This document shows, piece after piece, positions 30,730-40,992 of a DNA stretch of 64,000 bases. Below the pieces are notes generated by a model. That model made no database searches, was not told where the DNA came from, and saw only the letters and a program-made list of their open reading frames with translations. The DNA is taken from positions 1,364,001 to 1,428,000 of the forward strand of contig NZ_CP075185.1 of assembly GCF_020510685.1 (NCBI RefSeq). Direction: 5' to 3'. Position 1 is the stretch's first letter; each line of letters begins with the position of its first letter. The stretch comes from Dechloromonas denitrificans. GTDB lineage: Bacteria > Pseudomonadota > Gammaproteobacteria > Burkholderiales > Rhodocyclaceae. A program made the position numbers and the translations under genes.

Positions 30730-32952
30730 ATGGTTTCCGTCGTTCATTCCGTCGCTGCCCAAAGCGACTTCGATCAGTTCCTGGCGATTCTGTCGGTGGG
30801 TATTTCCGCCGACGACGCGACGCGTCTGCAAAAGGCCGTCGAGTACGCCTGGGAGGTTTACGGCGACAAGACGCTGGGTAGTGGCGAGCGCATCTGGTCG
30901 CACGCGCTGGGCATGGCGGTCATCGTTGCCGGGCTGCGGCTCGACGCCGATTCCCGGATGGCCGCCGTGCTGTTCGCGGTGCCGTCGCATGCCGAACACG
31001 GCATCGTCCAGATCGAGGAGCGCTTCGGCAAGGCGGCGGCGCATCTGGTCAATGGCATTTCCCGGCTCGACAAGCTGCGGCCGATCACCAAGGGCTTCGT
31101 CGCCGCCAACATCGAAGCCGGTGAAGTCAATCCGGCCGAAATGAAGGCGCAGATCGAAGTGCTGCGCAAGATGCTGCTGGCCATGGTCGAGGACATCCGC
31201 GTCGTGCTGCTCCGCCTGGCCAGCCGGACGCAGACCTTGCGCTATTACGCGGCCAATCCGGATGACCTGCGCGTGCATGTCGCGCGCGAAACGCTGGAAC
31301 TCTATTCGCCGCTCGCCAACCGGCTCGGGGTCTGGGAATTGAAGTGGGAGCTGGAAGACCTGTCGTTCCGCTTCCTGCACCCGGAGACCTACAAGAAAAT
31401 CGCCAAGATGCTCGACGAAAAGCGGAGCGAGCGCGAGCAGTTCATTACCGAAGCCGTCGCCAAGGTGCGCGAGGAACTGGCAGCGGCGGGGGTCAACAAG
31501 GCCGAAATTTACGGTCGGCCGAAGCACATCTACAGCATCTGGAACAAGATGCGGAAGAAGGGGGTCGAGTTCTCCGAGGTCTACGATATCCGTGCCCTGC
31601 GCATCATTGTCGACGACCTGAAGGACTGCTATACCGCCCTCGGCATTGTGCACAACCTGTGGTCGCCGATCTCCAAGGAGTTCGATGACTACATCTCGAA
31701 TCCCAAGGGCAACCAGTACCGCTCGCTGCACACCGCCGTGCAATGCCCGGACGGGCGCAATCTGGAAGTCCAGATTCGCACCACCGAAATGCACCGGCAC
31801 GCCGAACTGGGTGTCGCCGCCCACTGGCGCTACAAGGAAGGCAGCAAGCGGACGAACGAGGACGATTACGACGAGAAGATCGCCTGGTTGCGCCAACTGC
31901 TCACCTGGAAGGACGAAGTCGCCGACAGTTCCGACTGGATCTCCCATTACAAGCAGGCGGCGCTCGACGAAACCCTCTACGTCATCACCCCGCAGGGCAA
32001 GGTGGTCGACCTGCCGCAAGGCTCGACGCCGGTCGATTTCGCCTACCGCGTCCATACCGATCTCGGCCATCGCTGCCGGGGCGCCCGGGTCGGCGGTCAG
32101 CTGGTGCCGCTCAATACGCCGCTCGAAACCGGCCAGCAGATCGAGATCATCACCGCCAAGGTCGGCGGCCCGTCGCGCGACTGGCTGAATCCGACGCTCG
32201 GCTACATCCATACCAAGAGCGCCCGGGTCAAGGTGCGGGCCTGGTTCTCGAACCTGGCGCTGGAAGAAACGCTGGCCGAAGGGCGGGCCCTGGTCGGCAA
32301 GGAACTGCAACGCTCCGGCCAGACCGGCGCGAATATCGAGGAACTCTCGCACAAGCTGGGCTTTTCCCGGGCCGACGACATGTATATCGCGGCGGCGCGC
32401 GGCGAACTCAACCAGCGGCAGTTCCAGTCGGTGGCGCGCGGCGGCGACCTGCTGGCCGAAACCCTGCTGCCGGACGAGGTGCGGACCAAGCCGAGCAAGC
32501 CGGTCGAAGGCAATCAGGGCATCCTGATCGTCGGCGTAGACAAGCTGCTGACCCAGTTGGCGCGCTGCTGCAAGCCGGCGCCGCCCGACGAGATTCAGGG
32601 CTTCATCACGCGCGGCAAAGGCATTTCGATCCACCGCATGGATTGCCCCAATTTCGCCAACCTCGCTGCGCTGCATCCCGAGCGCGTCATCGAAACCGAC
32701 TGGGGCATCCAGACCACCGGCGTTTTCGCCACCGACATCGTGGTCGATGCGCACGACCGGCAGGGCTTGCTGCGCGATATTTCCGAAATTTTCACCCGTG
32801 AAAAGCTCAACGTCGTCGGCGTCAATACGCAGTCCAAGCAGGGCAAGGCGCACATGAGCTTTACCGTCGAAGTGACCAATCTGCAACAGATGCAGCGAAC
32901 CCTGACGCTGATCCACGACGTCGAAGGCGTGGTGGGCGTCCGGCGAGCCTGA
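30730..32952 (+). CDS. relA: (p)ppGpp synthetase RelA
   Basis: The 740-residue stringent-response enzyme makes (p)ppGpp from GTP/GDP and ATP on stalled ribosomes. The N-terminal HD hydrolase region is degenerate (AAVLFAVPSHAEHG where active enzymes have HD-containing LLHDVIED), so hydrolase activity is probably lost; this marks RelA rather than SpoT. The synthetase domain has YGRPKHIYSIWNKM, DIRALRII and NPKGNQYRSLHT. A TGS domain (LYVITPQGKVVDLPQGSTPV, quoted in part), a zinc-finger-like region with LARCCKPAPPDEI and a C-terminal ACT domain follow. Confidence 0.93.
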   Translation: MVSVVHSVAAQSDFDQFLAILSVGISADDATRLQKAVEYAWEVYGDKTLGSGERIWSHALGMAVIVAGLRLDADSRMAAVLFAVPSHAEHGIVQIEERFGKAAAHLVNGISRLDKLRPITKGFVAANIEAGEVNPAEMKAQIEVLRKMLLAMVEDIRVVLLRLASRTQTLRYYAANPDDLRVHVARETLELYSPLANRLGVWELKWELEDLSFRFLHPETYKKIAKMLDEKRSEREQFITEAVAKVREELAAAGVNKAEIYGRPKHIYSIWNKMRKKGVEFSEVYDIRALRIIVDDLKDCYTALGIVHNLWSPISKEFDDYISNPKGNQYRSLHTAVQCPDGRNLEVQIRTTEMHRHAELGVAAHWRYKEGSKRTNEDDYDEKIAWLRQLLTWKDEVADSSDWISHYKQAALDETLYVITPQGKVVDLPQGSTPVDFAYRVHTDLGHRCRGARVGGQLVPLNTPLETGQQIEIITAKVGGPSRDWLNPTLGYIHTKSARVKVRAWFSNLALEETLAEGRALVGKELQRSGQTGANIEELSHKLGFSRADDMYIAAARGELNQRQFQSVARGGDLLAETLLPDEVRTKPSKPVEGNQGILIVGVDKLLTQLARCCKPAPPDEIQGFITRGKGISIHRMDCPNFANLAALHPERVIETDWGIQTTGVFATDIVVDAHDRQGLLRDISEIFTREKLNVVGVNTQSKQGKAHMSFTVEVTNLQQMQRTLTLIHDVEGVVGVRRA

Positions 32953-32968
32953 GCCTCAAGGAGCGGAG

Positions 32969-33154
32969 ATGAAAGGGAATTTCGCAGCGATTGCCCTGAT
33001 CCTGAGCGGGGCGCTCGTCCTGGCCGTCAATCTCGACTGGCTGGATATCGATGTCATGACCCTGTTGCGCAAATGGTGGCCGATGGGGCTGGTCGTCCTC
33101 GGCATTGCGCTGTATTTCACGCCGGACGACAGCGACAGCAAGAAAGCCGGCTAA
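32969..33154 (+). CDS. Small membrane protein, DUF5668/LiaI-like
   Basis: The 61-residue protein has two TM helices (AAIALILSGALVLAVNL and WWPMGLVVLGIALYF) joined by a short loop with LLRKWWP, the signature of LiaI/LiaF-like transmembrane (DUF5668) proteins. AAGGAGCGGAG precedes the ATG. It is 16 bp behind relA and probably co-transcribed. Its function is unknown. Confidence 0.78.
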   Translation: MKGNFAAIALILSGALVLAVNLDWLDIDVMTLLRKWWPMGLVVLGIALYFTPDDSDSKKAG

Positions 33155-33183
33155 CCGGCTTGCAGCACGCTGCGGCCCGCCGC

Positions 33184-34275
33184 TCAGGGCCGCCGTTTGA
33201 GCAGCAGCCCGCTCTCCAGATGATGGGTGTAGGGGAACTGGTCGAACACCGCGGCGGCCGCGATTTCGTGCGTGGCCTGCAGCGCGCTGACGTTGTCCTG
33301 CAGCGATTGCGGATTGCACGAGATATACAGGATATTGTCGAAGCGGCTCGCCAGTTCAAGGGTTTGCGCGTCGAGCCCGGCGCGCGGCGGATCGACGAAC
33401 AGGGTTGAAAAGCGGTAGTCGCTCAGCTCGATGCCCTGCAGTTCCTTGAGAACCTTGCTGCCGGCCAGCGCGGCGCTGATGTCTTCGCTGGCCAGGCGGA
33501 CCACCGCCACATTGGCGAGCTGATTGGCCGCCATGTTGTACTGCGCCGCCTTGACCGACGAGGTGCTGACTTCGGTGGCGAGGACGCGCGCGAACAGCGG
33601 CGCCAGCGCCACGGTGAAATTGCCGTTGCCGCAGTACAGTTCAAGCAGGTCGCCACCGAGGCCGGTCGCCTGCTGACAGGCCCAGGCCAGCATCTGGCGG
33701 TTCACCTGGCCGTTGGGCTGGGTGAAACTGGCCTCGATTTGCTGGTAGCTGAGCTGGCGGCCATTCAGCTCGAATTGTTCGATGACCCAGTCGCGTTCGA
33801 GCACGACCTTCTGCTTTCTGCTCCGCCCGATAATCTGCACCTTGAGGTCGGCGGCCAGTCCCCGGGCGGCCGCCTCCCAACGCTGGGCGAGCGGACGGTG
33901 GTAGATCAGCGTGACGAGCATTTCACCACTCAACGTGGCCAGGAAATCGACCTGGAAAAGACCATCCTTCAAGGTGTTGCTGGCTTGCAGACGGTCGCGC
34001 AGGCGTGGCATCAGCTCGCAGATCGATTCGACGGCGACCGGGAAGCTCTCGATGACCACCGGCACCTTCCGGTCGGCCGGGGCGAACATCGCGTAATCGA
34101 CCCGTCCCTTGTCGTGGAACATCCGGAACTCGGCGCGCAGGCGGTAATGCAGCGGTGTCGAGGCGGCCACGGTGAGTTCGGCAACACCGAGCGGGGCGAA
34201 AGCTTGTTGGAACAGGGCGACCTTGTCGGCCAGTTGCGCGTCGTACTCGGCGGGAACGATATTCTGTAGCGGCAT
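33184..34275 (-). CDS. trmA: tRNA (uracil-5-)-methyltransferase TrmA
   Basis: The 363-residue protein makes ribothymidine at U54 of tRNA. It has LRAEFRMFHDKGR, ELYCGNGNFTVALAP (SAM-binding), LFVDPPRAGLD and the catalytic-cysteine motif YISCNPQSL, and ends HHLESGLLLKRR. ATG 34275 gives the family start MPLQNIVP and family length; an upstream extension to 34476 would run through hairpins and has no TrmA similarity. Confidence 0.94.
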   Translation of the reverse strand: MPLQNIVPAEYDAQLADKVALFQQAFAPLGVAELTVAASTPLHYRLRAEFRMFHDKGRVDYAMFAPADRKVPVVIESFPVAVESICELMPRLRDRLQASNTLKDGLFQVDFLATLSGEMLVTLIYHRPLAQRWEAAARGLAADLKVQIIGRSRKQKVVLERDWVIEQFELNGRQLSYQQIEASFTQPNGQVNRQMLAWACQQATGLGGDLLELYCGNGNFTVALAPLFARVLATEVSTSSVKAAQYNMAANQLANVAVVRLASEDISAALAGSKVLKELQGIELSDYRFSTLFVDPPRAGLDAQTLELASRFDNILYISCNPQSLQDNVSALQATHEIAAAAVFDQFPYTHHLESGLLLKRRP

Positions 34276-34400
34276 GGTTTTGGGCGATGGAAAGGCTGTT
34301 TCGGGACAATGTTCTGGAAACGACCGGGACCGCGACGGGGCGAACGGAGCGGGCTGTCGGCCGAGGGCGGAATATACACGCGTCGGCGCCACGCCGGGTT

Positions 34401-34480
34401 GGCCGTTGATGATGAACGGCCTTGATGGGCCGGCGCCGGGCGCCGGCCTGGTGATTGCCTCACGCTTGCGAGGCAATCAC
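34401..34480 (-). terminator. Cluster of hairpins between ccoQ and trmA
   Basis: Three inverted repeats follow ccoQ on the minus strand. 34451-34461 pairs perfectly with 34470-34480 (11 bp, GTGATTGCCTC arm). A very GC-rich palindrome is at 34429-34449. A 7-bp stem (GGCCGTT) is at 34401-34421. None is followed by a long T run, so the first is at best a weak intrinsic terminator; RNA processing or a bound protein are alternatives. Confidence 0.45.
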
Positions 34481-34493
34481 GGTTACGACAGGA

Positions 34494-34673
34494 TCAGTGG
34501 CGGAGCAGCAGTTTCTTGCGCTGCTCGTCGAGTTCTTCGGGGTCGGTGAAGGGCAGGTTGGCCGCTTCGTCGAACTCCTTCTGGCGCTTTTTGCTGTAGG
34601 CCCAGGCGACGATCGCCAGAAAGCACAGCAAGCCGGCGACGGTAAGGAGCGAGCGCAGTTCGTTGATATCCAT
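34494..34673 (-). CDS. ccoQ: cbb3-type cytochrome oxidase small subunit CcoQ
   Basis: The 59-residue protein starts MDINELRSLLTVAGLLCF. It has a single TM helix (LLTVAGLLCFLAIVAWAYS), then KKRQKEFDEAANLPF and a charged tail, the normal CcoQ pattern. CcoQ stabilises the cbb3 oxidase complex. It lies 22 bp after ccoN on the same strand, with a ribosome-binding site GAAAGGTTCCCACC region in the gap. CcoO and CcoP, normally encoded around it, are absent. Confidence 0.88.
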   Translation of the reverse strand: MDINELRSLLTVAGLLCFLAIVAWAYSKKRQKEFDEAANLPFTDPEELDEQRKKLLLRH

Positions 34674-34695
34674 GGTGGGAACCTTTCGAAGGAAA

Positions 34696-36123
<1,428 letters not shown>

Positions 36124-36358
36124 GAACCAATCCCTGTTGATGAATGATTGCCGCCGGCACCCGGGGTGCTGACGGACGCGACCGACGCCATCGAGCGTCG
36201 TGTCGGGCCGGCTTACCGGTCGGGCATTGGTCAGGGTTTACCCGGGATAGTTCAGTCTTTTTTTGCCGGGGTGACGGCTGGAGATTCAGACAGGACAACG
36301 GAATGCGTCGGATATGACCCAAGGGGTGGCGGATCTCCGGCCGCTGCCGTCCCGGCGG

Positions 36359-37531
36359 CTAAGGCTGGGGCTGCAGGGCCGGCAGCAGATCCGGCGTATT
36401 TTCCGGGGGGCACTGCTCGGCGCAGATGACCCGGTTGCGCCCCTGCATCTTGGCCGCATACATCGCCAGATCGGCCCGGTGCAACAGGCTGGACAGGCTG
36501 TCGTCGCCGGCTTGCAGCAGCGTGATGCCGATGCTGATGGTCGGCCGGACAATATTGCCCTGCACCGTCAGCGCCAGCGCTGCGGTCGCCTGGCGCAGGC
36601 GCTCCGCCGTTTCCAGCGCTTCCGGCAAGGACGAATCGGGCAAGAGCAGCGCGAACTCCTCGCCGCCCAGGCGGCCGAAACAGTCGCCGCTTCGCAGGTG
36701 CCCGACGCAGGCATCAACGACGGCGACCAGCACTTCGTCGCCGCCGAGGTGACCGTACTGGTCATTGACTTGCTTGAAGTGATCGAGGTCGATGATCATC
36801 AGGGCCAGCGGGTTGCCGTGTTGATGCGCGGCCTGCAGATGCTTGCCGGCGGTCGCCAGGAAATAGCGGCGATTGACGATGCCCGTCAATGAATCCCGGG
36901 ATGCCTGCGACTCCAGTTCCTGAATCAGGATCTCGTTGCGCTGGCGCAGATCCAGGGCTTCGGTCGAGTAGGCGTTGATCTGCCGGCCGACCTGGATCAT
37001 CAGGGCGCTGAAGCCGCCGCCCAGCAGGCTCAAGCCGATATTGAACCAGCTCGGATCGACCAGCGGCGGACCGAGCAGGGCGAGCACCGGGAAGATCATG
37101 TCGAGCGAGAGTAGGCGCATATGCGCGTTGCTCATCGAGGTGGTCAGCGCGATCAGGCCCATATGCACCAGCATGATGAAGACCAGGCTGGGGAAACTGT
37201 CCGGGTGCCAGGCCCAGAAAACCAGCGACGACCAGGCCAGCATGTGCGCCCCGTGCGCCAGCGCAATGCGCCTGGCCCAGCGCCGTTCGTCGCGCGGCTG
37301 AACGTCGCTGCGCTTGAAGGCCCGATAGACGCGGATGTAGTTGGCGATGATCAGCAGTTCCACCACCGCCCACAAGACGGCCCACAGCACCGGTACCCAG
37401 TTGGTCAGCAGCGCGGCGACCACCACGGCCAGCGGCGGCGCCAGATAGCGGTCGTGCAGATGGATATCGACGTAGAGATGCAGCTGGGCGAGCCGAATGC
37501 CCATTCGTGAGTCTGTCGTCATGGAAGCCAT
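36359..37531 (-). CDS. Membrane diguanylate cyclase (GGDEF)
   Basis: The 390-residue protein has an N-terminal block of five or six TM helices (about 30-190, MASE-like) and a C-terminal GGDEF domain. The active site is GGEEF at 289-293, preceded by an RxxD inhibition site (RSGD). DSLTGIVNRRYFL and MIIDLDHFKQVNDQYGH are also present, so c-di-GMP synthesis is expected. It is 149 bp downstream of urtA on the same strand, but a hairpin terminator lies between. An in-frame ATG at 37519 is an alternative start; no ribosome-binding site is clear. Confidence 0.9.
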   Translation of the reverse strand: MASMTTDSRMGIRLAQLHLYVDIHLHDRYLAPPLAVVVAALLTNWVPVLWAVLWAVVELLIIANYIRVYRAFKRSDVQPRDERRWARRIALAHGAHMLAWSSLVFWAWHPDSFPSLVFIMLVHMGLIALTTSMSNAHMRLLSLDMIFPVLALLGPPLVDPSWFNIGLSLLGGGFSALMIQVGRQINAYSTEALDLRQRNEILIQELESQASRDSLTGIVNRRYFLATAGKHLQAAHQHGNPLALMIIDLDHFKQVNDQYGHLGGDEVLVAVVDACVGHLRSGDCFGRLGGEEFALLLPDSSLPEALETAERLRQATAALALTVQGNIVRPTISIGITLLQAGDDSLSSLLHRADLAMYAAKMQGRNRVICAEQCPPENTPDLLPALQPQP

Positions 37532-37634
37532 CTTGAGTCGGAGTAAGCGGGGGGGGGGCGACTATGCCCTATCGAAAGGATATTGTCATCGCTGGTCGCC
37601 GGCCTGCGCCGGCATGGCTGGCCATCAATGGACA

Positions 37635-37662
37635 AACGGGAGCCGAAGCTCCCGTTGTTGCG
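37635..37662 (-). terminator. Intrinsic terminator after urtA
   Basis: AACGGGAGC (37635-37643) pairs with GCTCCCGTT (37648-37656) around a TTCG-type tetraloop; on the minus strand the stem is followed by TTTGTCC. It lies 25 bp past the urtA stop. Confidence 0.65.
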
Positions 37663-37680
37663 ACTGACAGTGCGACCGGC

Positions 37681-38943
37681 TTACTTCACTTCCGGCTCGT
37701 CCTTCTTCTTGTCGTTGCCGGTGATGAACGGGCTCCACGGCTGGGCCTTGACCGGGCCGGGCGTCTTCCAGACGACGTTGAACTGGCCATCGGCCTTCAC
37801 TTCGCCGATGAATACCGACTTGTGCAGATGGTGGTTCTTTTCGTCCATCTTCGACATGATGCCGCTCGGTGCCTTGAAGGTCTGGCCGGCCATGGCGGCG
37901 ATGACCTTGTCGGTATCGGTGGACTTGGCCTTCTCGACGGCCTGTTTCCACATGTGGATGCCGATGTAGGTGGCTTCCATCGGGTCATTGGTGACGACCT
38001 TGTCGGCGTTCGGCAGCTTGGCCTTCTTGGCCCAGTCGCGGTAGAGCTTGACGAACTTGTCGTTTTCCGGGTTCTTCAGCGACATGAAGTAGTTCCACGA
38101 AGCCAGGTGGCCGACCAGCGGCTTGGTATCGACGCCGCGCAGTTCTTCCTCGCCGACCGAGAAGGCGACGACCGGCACATCGGTGGCCTTCAGGCCGGCG
38201 TTGCCGAGTTCCTTGTAGAAGGGCACGTTGGAGTCGCCGTTGATGGTGGACACGACGGCGGTCTTCTTGCCTTCGGAGGCGAACTTCTTGATCTTGGCGA
38301 TGATGGTCTGGTAATCGCTGTGGCCGAAGGGCGTGTAGTCTTCCATGATGTCGGCGTCGGCGACGCCCTTGGACTTCAGGAAGGCGCGCAGGATCTTGTT
38401 GGTGGTGCGCGGATAGACGTAGTCGGTGCCGAGCAGCACGAAGCGCTTGGCTTCGCCGCCGTCCTTGGACATCAGGTATTCAACGGCCGGGATGGCTTGC
38501 TGGTTGGGCGCGGCGCCGGTGTAGAAGACGTTCTTTTCGAGTTCTTCACCCTCGTACTGGACCGGGTAGAAGAGCAGGCCGTTCAGTTCCTTGTACACCG
38601 GCAGCACCGACTTGCGCGACACCGAGGTCCAGCAGCCGAAGGTGACGGCAACCTTGTCCTTGGTCAGCAGTTGGCGGGCCTTTTCGGCGAACAGCGGCCA
38701 GTTGGAAGCCGGGTCGACGACGACCGGTTCGAGCTTCTTGCCGAGCACGCCGCCCGACTTGTTGATTTCATCGATGGTCATCAGCACGGTTTCCTTGAGC
38801 GCGGTCTCGGAAATGGCCATCGTGCCGGACAGGGAGTGCAGGACGCCGACCTTGATGGTGTCGGCGGCGTGGGCCGTGATGCCGATGGAAGCCAGGGCGG
38901 CGGAGAGTACGGTTGCCTTGATGAAGTTGCGACGATTGTTCAT
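37681..38943 (-). CDS. urtA: Urea ABC transporter substrate-binding protein UrtA
   Basis: The 420-residue periplasmic protein belongs to the branched-chain amino acid/amide binding family. It has IKVGVLHSLSGTMAISET, the urea-type SVLPVYKELNGLLFYPVQYE (quoted in part), FYTGAAPNQQAIPAVEYL and GTDYVYPRTTNKI. The signal peptide contains RRNFIK and could use the Tat route. GAGGAGC precedes ATG 38943. No urtB-E permease or ATPase genes follow; the next gene is a diguanylate cyclase behind a terminator. It therefore works with a transporter encoded elsewhere, or has a solo sensory role. Confidence 0.92.
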   Translation of the reverse strand: MNNRRNFIKATVLSAALASIGITAHAADTIKVGVLHSLSGTMAISETALKETVLMTIDEINKSGGVLGKKLEPVVVDPASNWPLFAEKARQLLTKDKVAVTFGCWTSVSRKSVLPVYKELNGLLFYPVQYEGEELEKNVFYTGAAPNQQAIPAVEYLMSKDGGEAKRFVLLGTDYVYPRTTNKILRAFLKSKGVADADIMEDYTPFGHSDYQTIIAKIKKFASEGKKTAVVSTINGDSNVPFYKELGNAGLKATDVPVVAFSVGEEELRGVDTKPLVGHLASWNYFMSLKNPENDKFVKLYRDWAKKAKLPNADKVVTNDPMEATYIGIHMWKQAVEKAKSTDTDKVIAAMAGQTFKAPSGIMSKMDEKNHHLHKSVFIGEVKADGQFNVVWKTPGPVKAQPWSPFITGNDKKKDEPEVK

Positions 38944-39067
38944 GGAAGCTCCTCGGACGTTGAGTGATCTGGTCAAACTGCGTTGTTGCAGTGCAGCGTC
39001 AGATTAAGCAGCGAGGAGTCCGGGCGGAATACGTTAGATTGCGTAGCCCTGCGCCGTCGGCTGTCGT

Positions 39068-39865
39068 TCAGGCCGTCGTCGGCGGCTGGGCCTGTTTCAG
39101 GGCTTTTTTCGGGTAAATGTCGAAGCGGCTCGACTTGCCTTCCAGCGTATAGCCCGGCGCCGGACCGGCGACGCTCGGCGCCTTGCGCGGCCGCTTGATG
39201 ACCACCCGATGGCTCGCCAGGGCCAGCGCGGCTTGCAGCAGTTCCGGCGCATCGTCGTCAGCGCCGACCAGAGAGCGAAAGATGCGCATTTCCTTTTTGA
39301 CCAGCGAGCTCTTTTCGCGGTGCGGGAACATCGGGTCGAGATAGATGACCTGCGGCGGTTCGCCCGACCAGGCCTGCATCAGTTCAATGGCATTGCCGGC
39401 GCGCAAATGCATGCGCTCGATAATCGGCCGGACTTCCTGGTCGACAAGGCCGCGCCGCAGGCCATCGGCGAGCAAGGCAACGACCAGTGGTTGGCGTTCG
39501 ATCAGCGTGACCTGACAACCGAGCTGGGCCAACACAAAGGCATCGCGGCCGAGACCAGCGGTCACATCGAGGATGACCGGGCGAATACCCGGCTGGATGC
39601 CGACCGCCTTGGCAATCATCTGGCCGCTGCCGCCGCCTTGCTGACGGCGGTGGGCCAACGGTCCCTCGACAAAATCGACGCGCACCGGCCCGGATGGCTC
39701 AACGCCCAGCGCCTGCAATTGCAAGCCGTGGGCGCCGAGTTGCAGGGCAAATTCGCTTTCGCCGGCAAGCGGCAAGCCGAGTTGATCGGCCAAGGCGCGT
39801 GCCGCGTCGGAAAACTCCGGGGCCATTGCCTCAATGCGAATTTTTGCCTGGGTGTCGTCGGTCAC
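39068..39865 (-). CDS. rsmJ: 16S rRNA (guanine-1516-N2)-methyltransferase RsmJ
   Basis: The 265-residue protein has the SAM motif [19 protein letters not shown] and the RsmJ-specific [19 protein letters not shown], followed by [10 protein letters not shown]. It methylates G1516 of 16S rRNA. It is separated from neighbours by about 110 bp on each side. Confidence 0.92.
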   Translation of the reverse strand: MTDDTQAKIRIEAMAPEFSDAARALADQLGLPLAGESEFALQLGAHGLQLQALGVEPSGPVRVDFVEGPLAHRRQQGGGSGQMIAKAVGIQPGIRPVILDVTAGLGRDAFVLAQLGCQVTLIERQPLVVALLADGLRRGLVDQEVRPIIERMHLRAGNAIELMQAWSGEPPQVIYLDPMFPHREKSSLVKKEMRIFRSLVGADDDAPELLQAALALASHRVVIKRPRKAPSVAGPAPGYTLEGKSSRFDIYPKKALKQAQPPTTA

Positions 39866-39974
39866 GTGCTATCTCTGGTTCAGTCCCGCCCGTCCGGTCG
39901 GGGTGCCTCGCTGTTGCTGCGGCGGAACGGCTGGGTCCTGACGATCCAGCGCGGTTCCCGGCAACAGGGTAGTG

Positions 39975-40148
39975 CTACTTCGGGCCGGCGTCACTTTCGC
40001 TGGTGCTGTCGGCCGGTTTTTCCGATTCATCGTCCGCCGGCTTGTCGGCGGCATTGCCGGCCAGCTTCTGGCGTCGCTTTTCTTCCTGCTTGTTTTTCTT
40101 GGCGAGATCTCGTTGGCGTTTTTCGAACTGGTAGTTTGGTTTGGCCAA
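39975..40148 (-). CDS. Small charged protein with TTG start
   Basis: The 57-residue protein reads AKPNYQFEKRQRDLAKKNKQ followed by EEKRRQKL and an acidic/Ser-rich tail. The Lys/Arg/Glu-rich helix is a familiar conserved small proteobacterial protein of unknown role. The start is TTG at 40148-40146, supported by GGAGG seven bases upstream; the longer in-frame reading from 40256 adds unrelated residues. No TM segment is present. Confidence 0.7.
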   Translation of the reverse strand: MAKPNYQFEKRQRDLAKKNKQEEKRRQKLAGNAADKPADDESEKPADSTSESDAGPK

Positions 40149-40427
40149 GAGGCCTCCTCTAATCGCCAAAATGGCAGATGAAACAGGAAAAAAGGGCGTC
40201 GAATGAGGAAGGTTGGTGCCGGGCCTGGTCGGCGACACGCACTGGATATTCCGCACTACAAAACGCTGGCTGGTAACTTTGCTGTTCCTCCTTCAAATTC
40301 AAGGAGGCATTCTGGCGCTGGGCTTGCTACCGCTTTTCTGGGCAAGCTCGCCGGATCTGGCAAGGGGCGAAGCCTACCAGATACCTCGCACAATGGGGCA
40401 GGAATGAGCATTGGGCCATCCGCAAGC
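40149..40427. other. Intergenic region upstream of the small charged gene
   Basis: A 279-bp stretch. One hydrophobic plus-strand reading (40213-40407) starts at GTG without a ribosome-binding site, and I do not accept it as a gene. No hairpin or promoter stands out. Confidence 0.35.
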
Positions 40428-40913
40428 TCAAGGTTTGCCGGCGGCGTTATCCCTGGCTGCACCAAGGTGGGCATTGAGGGGTTGCTGAGCGCCGGCGATG
40501 CTGCGGGTCCATTTTTCTCCCGAGGCACCCAGTATTTCCTGCATCCGGAAGAAGTACCGTCCAAGCATTTCGGGGGAGCTGTTGGTGTCCAGCTCGAACT
40601 CCACTTCCCGCTTGAGATCCATCAGCGCGTAATAGGTCGTGCGTTCGTGAATCCACAGTTCGGCAGGCTTTCTCAGCCCCTCGATTGAAGTGACGACGCC
40701 GACTGTCGCCGAGACAAACACGATGGCCACATTGATACTCGAACCAAGCTCGGGGAATTTCAGGGCCAGGCCGGCCAGCAACGTGGAAATCGCGGTCAGG
40801 ACGAATACCAGATAGCGCAAGTTGCGGTACAGGGCCTTGTGTTGCGCCGAATCGTCCCGGAAGCCTTTGATCTTCTGTTCAAGTTGATTCTGCAAATATT
40901 CGCGTTTGCCCAT
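40428..40913 (-). CDS. SLATT/DUF4231-like two-TM protein
   Basis: The protein has 161 residues. An N-terminal amphipathic helix (KREYLQNQLEQKIKGF) is followed by two TM helices (LRYLVFVLTAISTLLAGLAL and INVAIVFVSATVGVVTSIEG). A long helical C-terminal part follows with WIHERTTYYALMDLKREVEF. This order matches SLATT/DUF4231 proteins, which are proposed pore-forming effectors coupled to nucleotide-second-messenger defence systems. It lies 79 bp downstream of an unknown gene on the same strand, so the pair is probably an operon. Family assignment is from pattern memory. Confidence 0.78.
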   Translation of the reverse strand: MGKREYLQNQLEQKIKGFRDDSAQHKALYRNLRYLVFVLTAISTLLAGLALKFPELGSSINVAIVFVSATVGVVTSIEGLRKPAELWIHERTTYYALMDLKREVEFELDTNSSPEMLGRYFFRMQEILGASGEKWTRSIAGAQQPLNAHLGAARDNAAGKP

Positions 40914-40992
40914 GGCGGATCTCCTGACTGGATACCAAGGTTTGAATTACCGGATTGCGTAGCCTTTTGCCGAGCTCCGGCCGGGTGCGTTA

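Noticed and set aside
36126..36140. FNR/Anr-type box upstream of ccoN (TTGAT half-site near TTGATGAATGATTG)
   Set aside because: Only one half-site fits TTGAT-N4-ATCAA; the second half is wrong, so oxygen control cannot be claimed from it.
37549..37558. Run of nine or so G residues upstream of the diguanylate cyclase as a phase-variation tract
   Set aside because: It lies outside the reading frame and not in a recognisable promoter spacer; one homopolymer run in GC-rich DNA is not enough.
40213..40407. Plus-strand hydrophobic open frame of 64 codons
   Set aside because: GTG start, no ribosome-binding site, ends without a recognisable domain and overlaps other weak frames; probably chance.
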